Counted from the stretch's first letter, positions 7,881-17,469 are shown. The stretch: 18,072 nucleotides of DNA from Pseudoneurospora amorphoporcata (GCA_033297205.1 MU859430.1:1-18072); one strand, 5' to 3'. Notes: generated from the letters alone by a model not told the origin. Numbers and translations are program-made.

Positions 7881-9600
7881 TCAACTGGTATGATGTAGAA
7901 GAGAGAGTGGTGATGGCTGCTTTGTGTGTTGGATCAAGAAATTGATTTCTTCGCTCAGAGCTTGCTAGCAGAACGATACCTGGATAATAAAAGAGGAAGA
8001 AGAGGGAATGAAAGGCTGTCCCCGGGTAAGATTTTATGGAGGCGCAAGTCGGGGATGATCCACGCTTCTATTGTGGGAGCTCCCAAACGTGCATGCGGTA
8101 CTTTCAAATCATCCCATCTTTTGACAGCTGGCTGCCTTGAGACTTGTACGAAATGGACGTCACCGGGACAACAGAACGGCAGAATCGAGCCACTTGCCCT
8201 TGGGATATCTGGGTCCCGAACAGGGAGACGAGACGAAAGACGTGACGAGATAACAGTGCATGGCAAAGTTACGGGCTAGTATCCCTGCGGGGCAAACGCC
8301 GTCTTGAAGTTGGAAGGAGCGGCTACGGGATGGCGGGGTGGTTTCGAGAATTACGTGCCGGTCACGGATCGAGGGGCTTCGGGGCTCGCAGGTCGATCAC
8401 CATAGTCATCACGGCGGATTCACTTTGGAAACGTTTGGCTCATATGGTTAAACGACCTTGTCAACTTTTTGGATGCGGAGACACTCTTGAGGTTGGCAAG
8501 GAATCTGAACTGAAGTGCGCAAGTTCGTGTTTCTGCTACCCTGCTCATGTTCCAAACTTGCACTTCAAATTGTAAGCTCAATCTTGTCAATCATAGCAAG
8601 CTCCAGTACAAGAAACCAGGCATGATGGGTATCTGAACGAGCTCTGATCACTTCCCCCGCTGCCTCAGCTCCGAAACTCACCTTTCCCCGCGTCAAACTT
8701 CTTCGCAGATTTCCCTCCAAGCGGACACTCCTGCTTTGCACCCCGACTTTCGTCTTAGCTAATTCACTCTCCTGGTAATCCAAAATCTAAAGAGGTACGT
8801 ATTTCAGTGCAACACTTGAGACTGGAAAGAGCGGGTCCGATAAATGGCCCTCGAGCTCGGACCATACCGCCGCCCCAGCGCACGTCCGAGATGGACGAGA
8901 CACTCAACGTTTTGACCCACTTTTACTGCCAAAATCACTGCGAAACACACCATTTTGAATGGCTCTGAATAAGGACGTTCGTACGTATTGCACTTGTTGT
9001 ACTGGTCGTTCGTTCTGGAAACTTCCGTTAATGTTCATCAGGGGTAGGGGAGGAGGGGTGAGGTCATCCGAGGAGGGGCAAAGGAGTGCAAGAGAGGCGT
9101 GGTGTGGATGTACAAACTACGGTAGGCTAAAGAGGTTTACTTTGAACTTGTCTCCTGTTGCGATTTGCTTTGGACAGGTTCTAATTCTTGAGTTGTGCGG
9201 ATGGGTTACCTGATGCCTGATAATAGGTGAGGTACGAACGAAACTTTGAGCGCAGAGCGCACTTTGAATCCCCCGCCGATAAAAAACATCACGTAAACTG
9301 GTAATAGATTATAGTCTTTCCAAACTAAGTTCTTCAACCTGCCGGTCTCTTCCCACATCCAGTCTTTTTCCCTCCGTTGTTCATCGCTTCGACAAAGCAT
9401 AAAGGAGATAATTTCCTCCAAAACAAACGGAACAAAATACTTTCCCTCCCATATCTTCAGTCTTGGCCTCTTTGGGCGACTTATTGTCTCACATCTCTGT
9501 CGCTCTGGTGAATCTTTCAGAGTCTTGGAGTTCCGCTCCTCTCCCTCGTCTCTATCTGCTGTTAAAACTAAGAGTAAACAAAAATCCCACTCCTTGGGGT
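7881..9600. other. Intergenic region, only weak open frames
   Basis: Likely holds the promoter of the minus-strand gene near its left end. Open frames at 7926-8279 (no ATG), 8330-8575 and 8959-9213 on the plus strand lack coding character or recognisable motifs. An imperfect inverted repeat, CTGAAGTGCGCAAGTTC against AAACTTGCACTTCAAA, lies at about 8510-8570. 9390-9560 is rich in pyrimidines. Confidence 0.5.
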
Positions 9601-9610
9601 ACAGGGTTGG

Positions 9611-10007
9611 GATTAGTACTAGTCTAGTCTAGTACTTAAGTCGTACTAGTACTAGATCTCTAGTATTAGTACTAGACCTGTACTAATACTAATTAGTACT
9701 CTAGTACTTAGTACGTACTAAAGTATTTTAGTACTTATCATTTATTAGTTTTAGTATATAAAATATACTACTAAACGAGCTGGTTTCAATACTTTTAACG
9801 TTTTATAAAAATATTATATAATTAAGAAGTTATTAAGATTTTTAAAATGATAATTTTGTACTAAAAATACTAATTAGTACAATAAAAGTACTAATTAGTA
9901 TAGCAAAAGTATTAGTATAGCAAAAGTACTAGTTTAGTACTAAAAATATTAGTTTAATATCTTAATATTAATTAAATAATTATAATTTATAAACGTTAAA
10001 AGTATTA
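9611..10007. repeat. AT-rich block of TAGTACT words with an inverted repeat
   Basis: 9611-9740 is packed with AGTACT, TAGTACTAG and ATTAGTAC words, many palindromic. 9788-9809 (AATACTTTTAACGTTTTATAAA) is inverted at 9986-10006 with a single extra base. It may be an unannotated MITE-like element or a simple-sequence expansion with RIP-like AT bias. No coding frame is present. Confidence 0.5.
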
Positions 10008-10014
10008 TAAAATG

Positions 10015-10063
10015 AGAAGCGCTACTCGTGCGTTGGCAAAACTCTACTCGCACGTGGATCTAC
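10015..10063 (+). repeat. Dispersed short repeat, copy 2
   Basis: GCGCTACTCGTGCG followed by AAACTCTACTCGCAC and GATCTAC matches the order of words at 373-425. It directly follows the inverted arm of the AT-rich block, so the two may belong to one element. Confidence 0.4.
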
Positions 10064-10181
10064 ATTTTTTCCTATACATAACCCGAACCCTGGCGACCTG
10101 CTATGGTCCTACACCTATTTAGGTTGTACCGTGCCCGCCAAGTTCCTAGATTTCAGCCCAGTACACGTTCAGACCCCTGCA

Positions 10182-10186
10182 GTCGT
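10182..10186. repeat. Left target-site duplication (GTCGT)
   Basis: Identical to 17660-17664 and directly adjacent to the LTR terminus. Confidence 0.95.
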
Positions 10187-10376
10187 TGTCACGGGGCGCG
10201 AGCAAGCACTAAGCTAGGACTTTGATTGTTGTGCGAGGGACAGGAAGAGAGTCCTGTGTGCGCACGAGAACTATGTAAGGTATGGAGCGGTGGGTCCACC
10301 ACATGGACCCATCTAGAGCCACTATGTCATATGACAGTAGTATATATACAGGAACAGGCAGGCAATGCCTGTGACA
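10187..10376 (-). repeat. 3' LTR of the chromovirus
   Basis: 190 bp from TGTCAC to GTGACA, an inverted pair of ends. It is near-identical to 17470-17659 and keeps more C and G than the right copy. Confidence 0.95.
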
Positions 10377-10389
10377 CTACCCCCCTTTC
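10377..10389 (-). other. Polypurine tract of the chromovirus
   Basis: On the minus strand GAAAGGGGGGTAG sits directly before the 3' LTR, the position from which plus-strand DNA synthesis is primed. Confidence 0.85.
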
Positions 10390-10514
10390 AAAACAAGGTC
10401 CCCTCGCCCGAAAAATCCTCCAAGTTCCATCTTTTACATCTTCGTTGCCAAAGTGTTCTTCCTCCCAGCTCTAGTAGATGCGTCCTATCGGGGGCTGCGA
10501 ACCTTTTTGATTTC

Positions 10515-10960
10515 TCACTTGTTGTTCAGTCTTGCGCTCCGCCGAACCGGTCTATCCGGAGCTGTTGCTGGTGACGGGAGCCCTGGTGACGCCTGGGAGC
10601 GCTCAGCTGGAGTTTTGTCTTTGGCCTTCTGCCACGTTTTGAACCCCTTCCTAAAGATAGGGTGAGGGAGGCCTAGTTCTGGGCGACTGTCATGAAGTTT
10701 CCAGACTAGCTCATCACAGCCTTCCAGATTCGCCGCAGGTTGCCAGTTAGGAGGGTGGTGAGTCCATTTCACTTGGTAACACCAGTTGCCCTCGACTTTC
10801 TGGTAGTCCAGCAATGCCTCGAACTCCCAGCGCCGTTCTTCTACGAAGTTATCCGTTTTGGTGACCACCATTCCTTCATTTGCCTTTACATCTGTGGCCA
10901 ACTTGGCTTGTCCTAGCAGGCCCTCCTCGTAAGGCTTGACTCGAGATACGTTAACAATAT
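10515..10960 (-). pseudogene. Integrase C-terminus with chromodomain (5' truncated)
   Basis: The frame is open from the MITE boundary at 10960 to the stop at 10515. It begins with VNVSRVKPY, the conserved gypsy integrase end that normally reads like FHVSxLKPY. A chromodomain follows at about 10668-10822: WEFEALLDYQ, then CYQVKW, then NWQPAANLEG, matching the usual strand-strand-helix layout. The cage positions read W, W and H, so the third aromatic is absent. Chromodomains steer integration to modified histones in heterochromatin. The tail is Pro/Ser-rich and ends RRSARLNNK. No RIP stop occurs here, unlike the rest of the element. The catalytic core is missing, so the protein cannot be made as an active integrase. 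Confidence 0.85.
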
Positions 10961-11034
10961 GAGAATGTCTTTTCGGACTGTAGCAAATGTCTTTTCGTAC
11001 TGTTGCTAAATTCTATAACTAGGTATAACTTAGC
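10961..11034 (+). repeat. MITE left terminal inverted repeat
   Basis: 74 bp, differing from the inverted right arm at only a few positions. Confidence 0.85.
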
Positions 11035-11301
11035 CAAATGTAAAGGCATGAGAACGATTGTAGTATTAGAATTTTTATTATTTTTTTGCGCTTTTTACAC
11101 ACCTAGCGCGGGGACCTTGACGTAGAGTATAGTAAAGAAGTAGGAACAAGATAGAAATTTAGCTAAAAGATTCTTTCTTTTTATTTCTTCGTCCAACGCA
11201 AAGCTTAACGGGCAGTAGCTATTACGCCGTAGATAATGTCTTATAGAATAAAAAATATAAAAAATTCCAATACTATTTTTATTCTTATACGATTATAAAT
11301 A

Positions 11302-11375
11302 GCTAAGTTATACCTAGTTATAGAATTTAGCGACAGTACGAAAAGACATTTGCTACAGTCCGAAAAGACCTTCTC
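11302..11375 (-). repeat. MITE right terminal inverted repeat
   Basis: 74 bp, the inverted partner of 10961-11034. Confidence 0.85.
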
Positions 11376-11868
11376 TATTATTAAGCTATTGCTTGATGAC
11401 CCTAAGTTCTTGCAGTGACATTGGCCTCGCCCTCGAGTATGGCAGCTCATTTCCTGGTATCAACTCGATCTTGTGGTTATATGACCTATGCTCGAGAATG
11501 ATGTCTGCGTCTCTGGGGTTAGCTATATGAGAGAGATCCTTATATTCGTCTGGGAACCTGGCCTTGACTTCCTCTGCGGTGTACTTCGGCCTTGTAGACT
11601 TCTCTATAAACTTTTGGACGTCCTCCTCTATAATGCTACAAATACGATCGATACCTGTTAATGGGATGAGCTTCCGTTCCTCCTTAGGCTTAGCTGGCTC
11701 CTTTACTTTGCCTAAGTTGTATACCCGGTTCACAAATAACCGTGGAGCCTCCCCTGGCCTGAAAGAGGTGGCCGAGACCCGCTCGCCCGCTGCTTTAACC
11801 TTATAGACGTTGATAAACTCGTAAACTTCAAGGTTCTCGAAGAATTTCTTATAGGGCTTGCCGTTCCC
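11376..11868 (-). pseudogene. Pol fragment: linker and N-terminus of reverse transcriptase
   Basis: The frame is open from after a TAA (11869-11871) to a TAG near 11386. It ends with the conserved entry of gypsy RT: RFPDEYKDL, then YNHKIELIPG, then PMSLQELRVIKQ, the region just before the first catalytic motif. The TAG after IKQ is at a position that is usually tryptophan, as RIP would produce. The RT palm with the YxDD motif, RNase H and the integrase core are absent. The MITE begins within about 10 bp. Confidence 0.85.
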
Positions 11869-11871
11869 TTA

Positions 11872-13046
11872 TATAATTTCCCGCTATGCGTCTTCTAAGA
11901 AAGTAGGCATAACTACGTGCTATTTCTCCTTTTGAGCTTCCTAAAATTCTGCCTAGGTAGTAGCGCTAATGTGCACCCCCTTCATCTTTAATATAAGTAT
12001 AAAGGTCTTGGCATTGACGATCTTGAAGTCCTTCAGGTCAAGAGGTCCCATCTCGAGGCTTGCCGCGTGGAATTTGTGGAAGTAAGGGTGTTTAACCCGG
12101 TCCGGCCTCGCTATAGTCCACACCCTGCGGCCTCCTCGGACTTCTACTATCGCCTTAACTTTACTTAGTTTTCTATTTGGACCGAATGGTTCTTTAAAGT
12201 CCTTGGCCGCTGCAGGCTATAAAGGTGCCTCTATCATCATTACTTGGCCACCCTCTAGTACTTCAGTAAAATAGATAGATGCCCAGTCCGCTACCGATAG
12301 CTAAGGCTTCTTTGAGTTGATGATTGACCGTCGTTTTATCGCCTTGGCCACTCTCCTTTCTTCCTCCTCCGGGGGCGAATCAACTGTCGGTTCCGGAGTT
12401 GGGATTGGAGGTTTTGGTTTAAGGGTTGGGAGTTCTGGTTCTTACTCTAGCTCTGGCAACGGTATTGCCGCGGTTTTTATAACCTTAGCCCTATCGATGC
12501 AGCTCCCAATATATCCCTTATTCCAAGTAACCTTATTAGTTACCCAGGTAACGTCTAAGTTATATAACTGTAATTATAACTAACCCAAAATAATAGGATA
12601 CTCCTATGCTAAGTCTACTACGAATAGTCTTATCATTTCTTTGTAATAACCGATTCGTATAGCAGTCTCCACGTAATGGTCGACCAATTCCTTAAAGCTG
12701 CTATTTGCCAAATGTAGAGGTCGTGCTTTGTCGAGTTGATGTAGCTGAAGGTATGCTTTTTCTGCGAAGGTTCTATTAATGAAGGCCTTCCCTATGCAAC
12801 TAGAGTCGACTAGAAATATATAATTAATTTTACTACTACGCTAAGGATACTAAAGATAAGTGGATAAGAGGGTAGCATTTTGTCGACAAATATTTAAGCT
12901 TTTTATGGATAAAGGCTCGCCTTTCTAGTAAGCTAGAGCCTGGTGAACATTCATGTCCTTAATAGAATCGTCCAAATCTCTTTCCTTCCCTCTGTAGCCC
13001 CCACTAGGCCCTCGGACGCGTCTTAATTCGAGGGCTCGCAATTTCC
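11872..13046 (-). pseudogene. Pol fragment: retropepsin protease and linker, RIP-damaged
   Basis: Aspartic protease motifs are readable on the minus strand. The active-site region FLVDSSCIGKAFI has D-S-S instead of D-S/T-G at 12799-12810, explained by G-to-A of a glycine codon. Downstream YPIILG is followed by stops where tryptophan is normally found and by VTWVTNKVTW, the usual end of the fold. A Pro/Glu-rich linker (about 12340-12450) and a second charged domain follow. At least ten in-frame stops, several at expected W or Q positions, make this a dead gene. The frame relation to Gag (ending at 13047) involves a shift near 12970. Confidence 0.75.
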
Positions 13047-14174
13047 CTAGTCGTTAGTATCCGGGGCAGCCGTCTTAGCAGGTTCGGCTGGGGCCGGGGT
13101 GTCAGCTATAGCGCGCACGTTCTGCTTGCTCTGGCTACCTTTACTGCTACTGCCATTGTTCTTGTTGCTACTATTGTTATTGTTACTGCTGACTTTGGGT
13201 TTACTACTGTAGTTGATGAGGCTGCGACACTTCTTAGCCTGATGGCCGGGTTTACCGCACTTAATGCATTATCTAGCGGCGAAACGCTATTAAATAACCT
13301 CTTAATCAATATCGTTAATCTTTAAACAATCGAGATCCATCGCATTAGGGTCCTTAGAGGTATTATTATCGCCAACGCTACTGTTGTTAGTATTGCTATA
13401 GTTGCCGTTATTGCGGAAAGCCGCCTCGTCTAAGGACTTGGCTAGGCTACAGCATATCTTCACTCAACCCTCCCAGTCCTCGCGGTCGGGCGTATTGTAT
13501 TGGTAGGATATAGCCGTACGGAGCTCCTTGCTAACTTTGTCCTTCAGTATGCGTACCTTCGTGGTTGCATTGTAACCGTACCTATTAGCTAGTATAACGA
13601 ATTGGGCCTTGAAATTGCCGAAGTTAGAGTACTTACTAGCCTGCTTGAGTTGCAATATAGCCTTCTCCAAGACCGCTAGCACATTACCCTACTAGTAGTA
13701 GCTAGTTAGATGGTTAAGGAAAGCCGCGCCGGTAGGCCAGTCCTAGGCCGCCAAGTGATAAAGGTTGTTTAAGATTTTGTGAATACTGGAAGTAATAGTG
13801 ATGCGTGCATCGCCGCTTAGATAATCTATTGTATGTAAAAGCTTAGTCTTTTTGTTAGGAAAGTTGAAGTTATCGACTTCCTAACATGTATAAATAGTTA
13901 TAGACCACGTAATAAAGTGGTTATAACGTTTAATCACGTCAGTCTCCTTGCTATTGAAGGCCTCAGGGTCCTTAGAGAGGTCACGACGACGCAGGTAAGG
14001 TGCCGCTGGGGGTATTTGGAAGAAATGACCGCTAGGGCCTACAACTTAACCGTTCAGAGCGCTAGGGCCGAAACTTCCAGGTCCGCTATATCTTCCTCTA
14101 TTGCTGGGTCCGCTATATCTACCTCTTCCGTTGCCGAAACCCCTACCTATTCTGGGTATTAGGCCGAAAGGTTC
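13047..14174 (-). pseudogene. Gag, C-terminal part with CCHC zinc knuckle, RIP-damaged
   Basis: Reading from 14174 down there is an R/G/S-rich stretch (GRGFGNGRGRYSGPSNRG), then the capsid-like Retrotrans_gag region (KYSNFGNFKAQFVILANRYG), then the AMDLD segment typical just before the knuckle, then C-IK-C-GKPG-H-QAKK-C at 13227-13268, which matches C-x2-C-x4-H-x4-C. An Asn/Ser-rich tail ends at a TAG (13047-13049). Several stops lie at positions expected to be W or Q. Gag packages element RNA into virus-like particles. The frame continues exactly into 16288-17250 once the nested element and one copy of the duplication are ignored. Confidence 0.85.
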
Positions 14175-14179
14175 GCCAG
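14175..14179. repeat. Left target duplication of the nested element (GCCAG)
   Basis: Pairs with GCCGG at 16283-16287. The one difference is a G/A transition. Confidence 0.75.
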
Positions 14180-14459
14180 TGTCATGGGTCTAGCGCCTAG
14201 AGGTAATACTTGGCTTCTATGCGCCAGGCCTGTGCCTGCCGGAGGTTCTCCAGACCACCCTGCAGACTATTGGCCTTCCTTGGCTCGCCCGGCTCGCCTC
14301 GGTTTGGCAGGCTTGGCATTCCTTCTTTCCCGTACACCTTTCGTGTATTTAGTCATGCCCAGTTTGGCTTCCAGACTGGCTCAGTCTTTTTGCTCCTTGT
14401 CGAATATTACAAGTTCCTAATAAGGCCTACCTGCGTGTCAACCTCGTAGAACCCTTACA
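14180..14459 (+). repeat. 5' LTR of nested element
   Basis: 280 bp, TGTCAT to CTTACA. It keeps C and G at most sites where the right LTR has T or A. Confidence 0.9.
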
Positions 14460-14599
14460 TTATATTCGACCCTCTTTTCAAACCTCAACTATCTCGAGCT
14501 CCCTTTCCCTACTTCTCCAGCTGCCCGAAGAGTAACCGACCGTCACCGGAAGTTTTTTTTTTTCTTACTATCCTACCCGAGCAGTGCACGACATAGCTT

Positions 14600-15537
14600 C
14601 GATTCCCTAGTCTCAGAACCTTAACGAGCGCCAGCAGCAGTTTGCTGTAGCCATCCAAGCCCTCGTAAGCGAGCTTGCTACTCTGAAAGCCGGCGAGAGC
14701 TCTAGCCAACCGAAGTCGGTACTCCCGCACTTCGATAAATTTTTAGGCGATAAGAAAGATTTGGATATATAGATTTATACCGTTAAGTCTAAACTCTATG
14801 TTGATAGCCGTATAATCGGTAATCTAGAGGCCCAGTTTTACTATCTTTACTCCAGCCTCTCACTTTCCGTCCGCTGAACCTTATTCGCCTTCGCCTAGTC
14901 CTCTTCAACTAACCAGACTCCGGCCTAGTTATTCGAGAAACTCCGTGTTAATTATACCGAAGTTAACTAGGATAAGAAGGCGGAGCTCGAACTACTCTTT
15001 TTAAAGCAGAAGTCTCGAGAATCTATCTCTTCTTTCCTTGTTCGTTTTGAAGAGGTTCTCTACTGGGCTAAAGCAAACACGTGGCCTGATTAGGCTCTTA
15101 TTAACTCCCTAATATCCTCTTTGAACGACGAGTGGCTCCGGCGCCTCTAGGAGAAGCCTAAGTACCCTAATAGTTACTCCGACCTTTGCTCCTATCTTAG
15201 GAAGCTCGATGCTAATACTTTCTTAGGAAGCTCGACGCCCTTGAACTATAGCGCCGCCTATAACAACGGAGCGGAACCGATAGATATTACCGCTACTCGA
15301 GTGAACTCTAGCGGTCTGACTAAAGTACAACGAAAGAGGTAGAAGAAGAGGAATGCCTGCACATCGTGTGGCTCACCCTCTCACTGGTCAAACGAATGCC
15401 CAAAGAACGACGGCAGTTCGCTTGGGCTTGCCCGGGGGAGTTCTAGCAACCAGAAGGTTTAAATTTGGTATATCCGTGCCGAGCCGGCTGGGAGCCTGTC
15501 CGAAGACGACGAAGGCGATGATGATGAAGACTATTAA
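14600..15537 (+). pseudogene. Gag of the nested element with CCHC knuckle, RIP-damaged
   Basis: A single plus frame is readable from about 14611 to the TAA at 15535-15537. It begins with a helical Q/E-rich stretch (QQQFAVAIQALVSELATLKA), then the start of a Retrotrans_gag capsid region (VLPHFDKFLGDKKDLD) and its core (AELELLFLKQKSRES). The knuckle C-TS-C-GSPS-H-WSNE-C at 15358-15399 follows, then an acidic end (SEDDEGDDDEDY). At least eight TAG or TGA codons interrupt it, mostly where tryptophan is expected. An initiator ATG is not visible in frame. It differs from the Gag of the outer element, so the two belong to different families. Confidence 0.85.
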
Positions 15538-15980
15538 AACAATGACACGGCCTGGTAATACCGCTGCCGAAAGAAGGCAGTAATAGCAGCCCGAGCACCC
15601 TATTTCAGCTCTAGAACGCGCCTATAGCGAGTCCCACCAAGGAACACTGAAGTTCAGAGGGGAGCGTCTTTACGGATGGATGGAACCGGACGTTACGGAG
15701 CCGAGGGCTCGGCGCGGAAGCCGCGCAGTCTGAAATCTGGTGCTCTAACTCAGCCGGCTAGAGAGTACTAGCGCACGCGTAAAAGATAAGGTATAGGGTG
15801 ACAAGAGGACTTTCCCAGGGAGATTTATTTATAGTTTTATATATCGATTACTGTTTTTATTTAGTTTTCTCTATAAAGCAAGCAGTTAGTTGGAAGTGCT
15901 CGAACGGATTCTAGAAATAACCTTTTAGGCGTTAGAATGCCCAGTTTATATACTTAGCTTTCGTTTCCTTGATCTCTATT
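15538..15980 (+). other. Non-pol tail of nested element
   Basis: No protease, RT or integrase motif. Some sequence before 15780 is GC-rich and could be a relic of coding sequence (the same frame reads on with two stops), but it matches nothing I recognise. The last 200 bp are AT-rich. Confidence 0.5.
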
Positions 15981-16000
15981 GGAGGGGAGTAGGAGGGGGA
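15981..16000 (+). other. Polypurine tract of nested element
   Basis: An almost pure G/A run (one T) immediately upstream of the 3' LTR. Confidence 0.85.
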
Positions 16001-16003
16001 TAA

Positions 16004-16282
16004 TATTATAGGTTTAGCGCCTAGAGGTAATACTTAGCTTCCATACGCCAAGCCTATACCTACCGGGGGTTCTCCAACTACCCTATAAACTACTAGCCTT
16101 CTTCAGCTCGCTCGGCTCGCCTCGGTTTAGCAAGCTTAGCATTCCTTCTTTCCTGTACACCTTTCGTATATTTAGTTATACCCAATCTAGCTTCCAGACT
16201 AGCTCAATCTTCTTGCTCCTTATCGAATATTACAAGTTCCCAACAAAGCCTACCTACGTATCAACCTCGTAGAACCCTTATA
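16004..16282 (+). repeat. 3' LTR of nested element
   Basis: 279-bp copy of 14180-14459. Its ends have become TATTAT and CTTATA through G-to-A and C-to-T changes. Confidence 0.9.
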
Positions 16283-16287
16283 GCCGG
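16283..16287. repeat. Right target duplication of the nested element (GCCGG)
   Basis: Pairs with 14175-14179. Confidence 0.75.
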
Positions 16288-17250
16288 CTCCTCCTATACC
16301 GCTAACGCTGAACCTACTAGCGCTAGTACCGCTAGTAGCAGCTCCTTCTATACTGCCACCGTTAGTACGGCCCGTACTATTAACCCCAAATCCTCCAGTA
16401 TTAAATCCTCCACTAGGCTTGCCGCTAGCACCTCCTCTTATACCGTTAGGCTTGCCGTCCGCCGTATAAACGTCAGTCTAAACGTTTTCGTCGTCGACGC
16501 GGGCAAAGAAGTTAGGGTGAGCGCTATTAAAATGAGCGCTATCGGGCTTATTATATATAGCCTCGGGCTCGGCCGCCAATTGGGCCTCGATTTGCGCTTT
16601 TTTAAATTGCTCCTTCGTATATTTCAGCTCGTCGGTTAGTTGATAGACCTGGCTAGCTTTATTTAAAGCGTCTTTGTAGCCAGCCTGCAGCTTGTCGAGT
16701 ATTGCATTCTAGGCTGCTGAAGTCGCAAGTATGTCTGTATACTATTATTCTACTACGGTAATATCGAGTTCCCTCTACGAGAAGGCTACGCGCAAGGAGT
16801 CAATATCGTTCTATATAGCTACTACGTTCTTTTGTAGTATTATATTCTCTTTGATAATTTCGGTATATTTGGTTTGTTGTTGGTTGATCTTATCGGCTTG
16901 CTGAGCTTTGAGGGCTTTGAGGACGGCCACTCGTGCCTTGGAGGCCTCTACCTCCTACTTAACCGAAGACAACTCGCTTCTAGTCACAAAGACTTCATCA
17001 TTGAGCTCCTTGAGTTTGATGTCGAAGTAGTGAAGTAATTTTATAACTTCACGGGAGGCCCTAGCCGTCTTAGTAAAGTTGCTAGGGACTGTAAGGCTAG
17101 TGGCCTCCTCCTTATAAATAAGTTGGAGGTATTGAAAGCCTTGTAGTAAGGCCGGGAAAACCTCGCGCAGATTAACTCGATCCGCGGGCGGCTGATTCTT
17201 ACTAGGACTAAATATTTTATCGTAATTGAGTAACGAAAAAGGAAATAAAA
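16288..17250 (-). pseudogene. Gag, N-terminal part of the chromovirus, RIP-damaged
   Basis: Minus frame readable from about 17250 (no ATG visible in frame; a TAA lies just upstream). It starts with FSPSKNQPPADRVNLREVF, then a long helical region rich in K, E and Q that looks like coiled coil (SKARVAVLKALKAQQADK and, later, LQAGYKDALNKASQ), then a Gly/Ser/Asn-rich linker (GGFNTGGFGVNSTGR). It carries about seven internal stops, mostly TAG. It joins 13047-14174 in frame across the nested element. Confidence 0.8.
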
Positions 17251-17469
17251 GTTAAATATTTCTCTTACGCTCGCGATTCTTAAATGCTTGACTAATGCTC
17301 GCTTCATATAGACCGGTGTCGTATACGCTCTCTGTAGGTTACTTAACGATTGTACGATTCGCTAAAATGTGATATTATAATAACTATATTACTACAGTAG
17401 TCTCTTACTACGCTTGATTAATCCGAAATCACTTGTTGCGCTTTAACGCGAAGGTTTGGTACAATAAAG
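17251..17469 (-). other. 5' leader of the chromovirus
   Basis: AT-rich sequence between the 5' LTR and gag. No tRNA-complementary TGG start is seen next to the LTR. RIP may have erased it, or the element may self-prime as Tf1-type elements do. Confidence 0.5.

Larger units (their letters stand above)
10961..11375. mobile_element. MITE, 415 bp, with 74-bp terminal inverted repeats
   Basis: The arms at 10961-11034 and 11302-11375 are near-perfect inverted copies starting GAGAANGTCTTTTCGGACTG. TAT flanks both sides (10958-10960 and 11376-11378), a possible 3-bp target duplication. Each arm contains two tandem 22-bp units (10967-10988 and 10989-11010 on the left), the subterminal repeat type that transposases bind. 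The interior is AT-rich with no coding frame, so mobility would depend on a transposase elsewhere. It separates the RT start from the integrase end. Confidence 0.85.
14180..16282 (+). mobile_element. Nested LTR retroelement carrying gag only
   Basis: LTRs of 280 bp (14180-14459) and 279 bp (16004-16282) bound a 1544-bp interior. The purine tract GGAGGGGAGTAGGAGGGGGA (15981-16000) lies 3 bp before the right LTR and sets plus orientation, opposite to its host element. The interior encodes a Gag with a zinc knuckle and then about 460 bp without recognisable protein. There is no protease, RT or integrase. It would need enzymes from a related element. The flanking duplication and the continuous outer gag frame show that it jumped into the chromovirus. 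Confidence 0.9.

Noticed and set aside
13106..13309. Minus-strand open frame of 67 codons over the zinc-knuckle region
   Set aside because: It is the wrong frame of the chromovirus Gag. The neighbouring frame gives the canonical CCHC knuckle at 13227-13268.
14184..14449. Two plus-strand open frames of 78 and 79 codons
   Set aside because: Both lie inside the LTR of the nested element and are chance frames in its less mutated copy.
17041..17307. Minus-strand open frame of 88 codons
   Set aside because: It overlaps the Gag N-terminus in another frame and has no coding features. The Gag frame explains the region better.
17455..17469. tRNA primer-binding site next to the chromovirus 5' LTR
   Set aside because: The minus strand reads CTTTATTGTACC after the LTR. 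It does not begin with TGG or match a tRNA end I can identify, so no primer is assigned.
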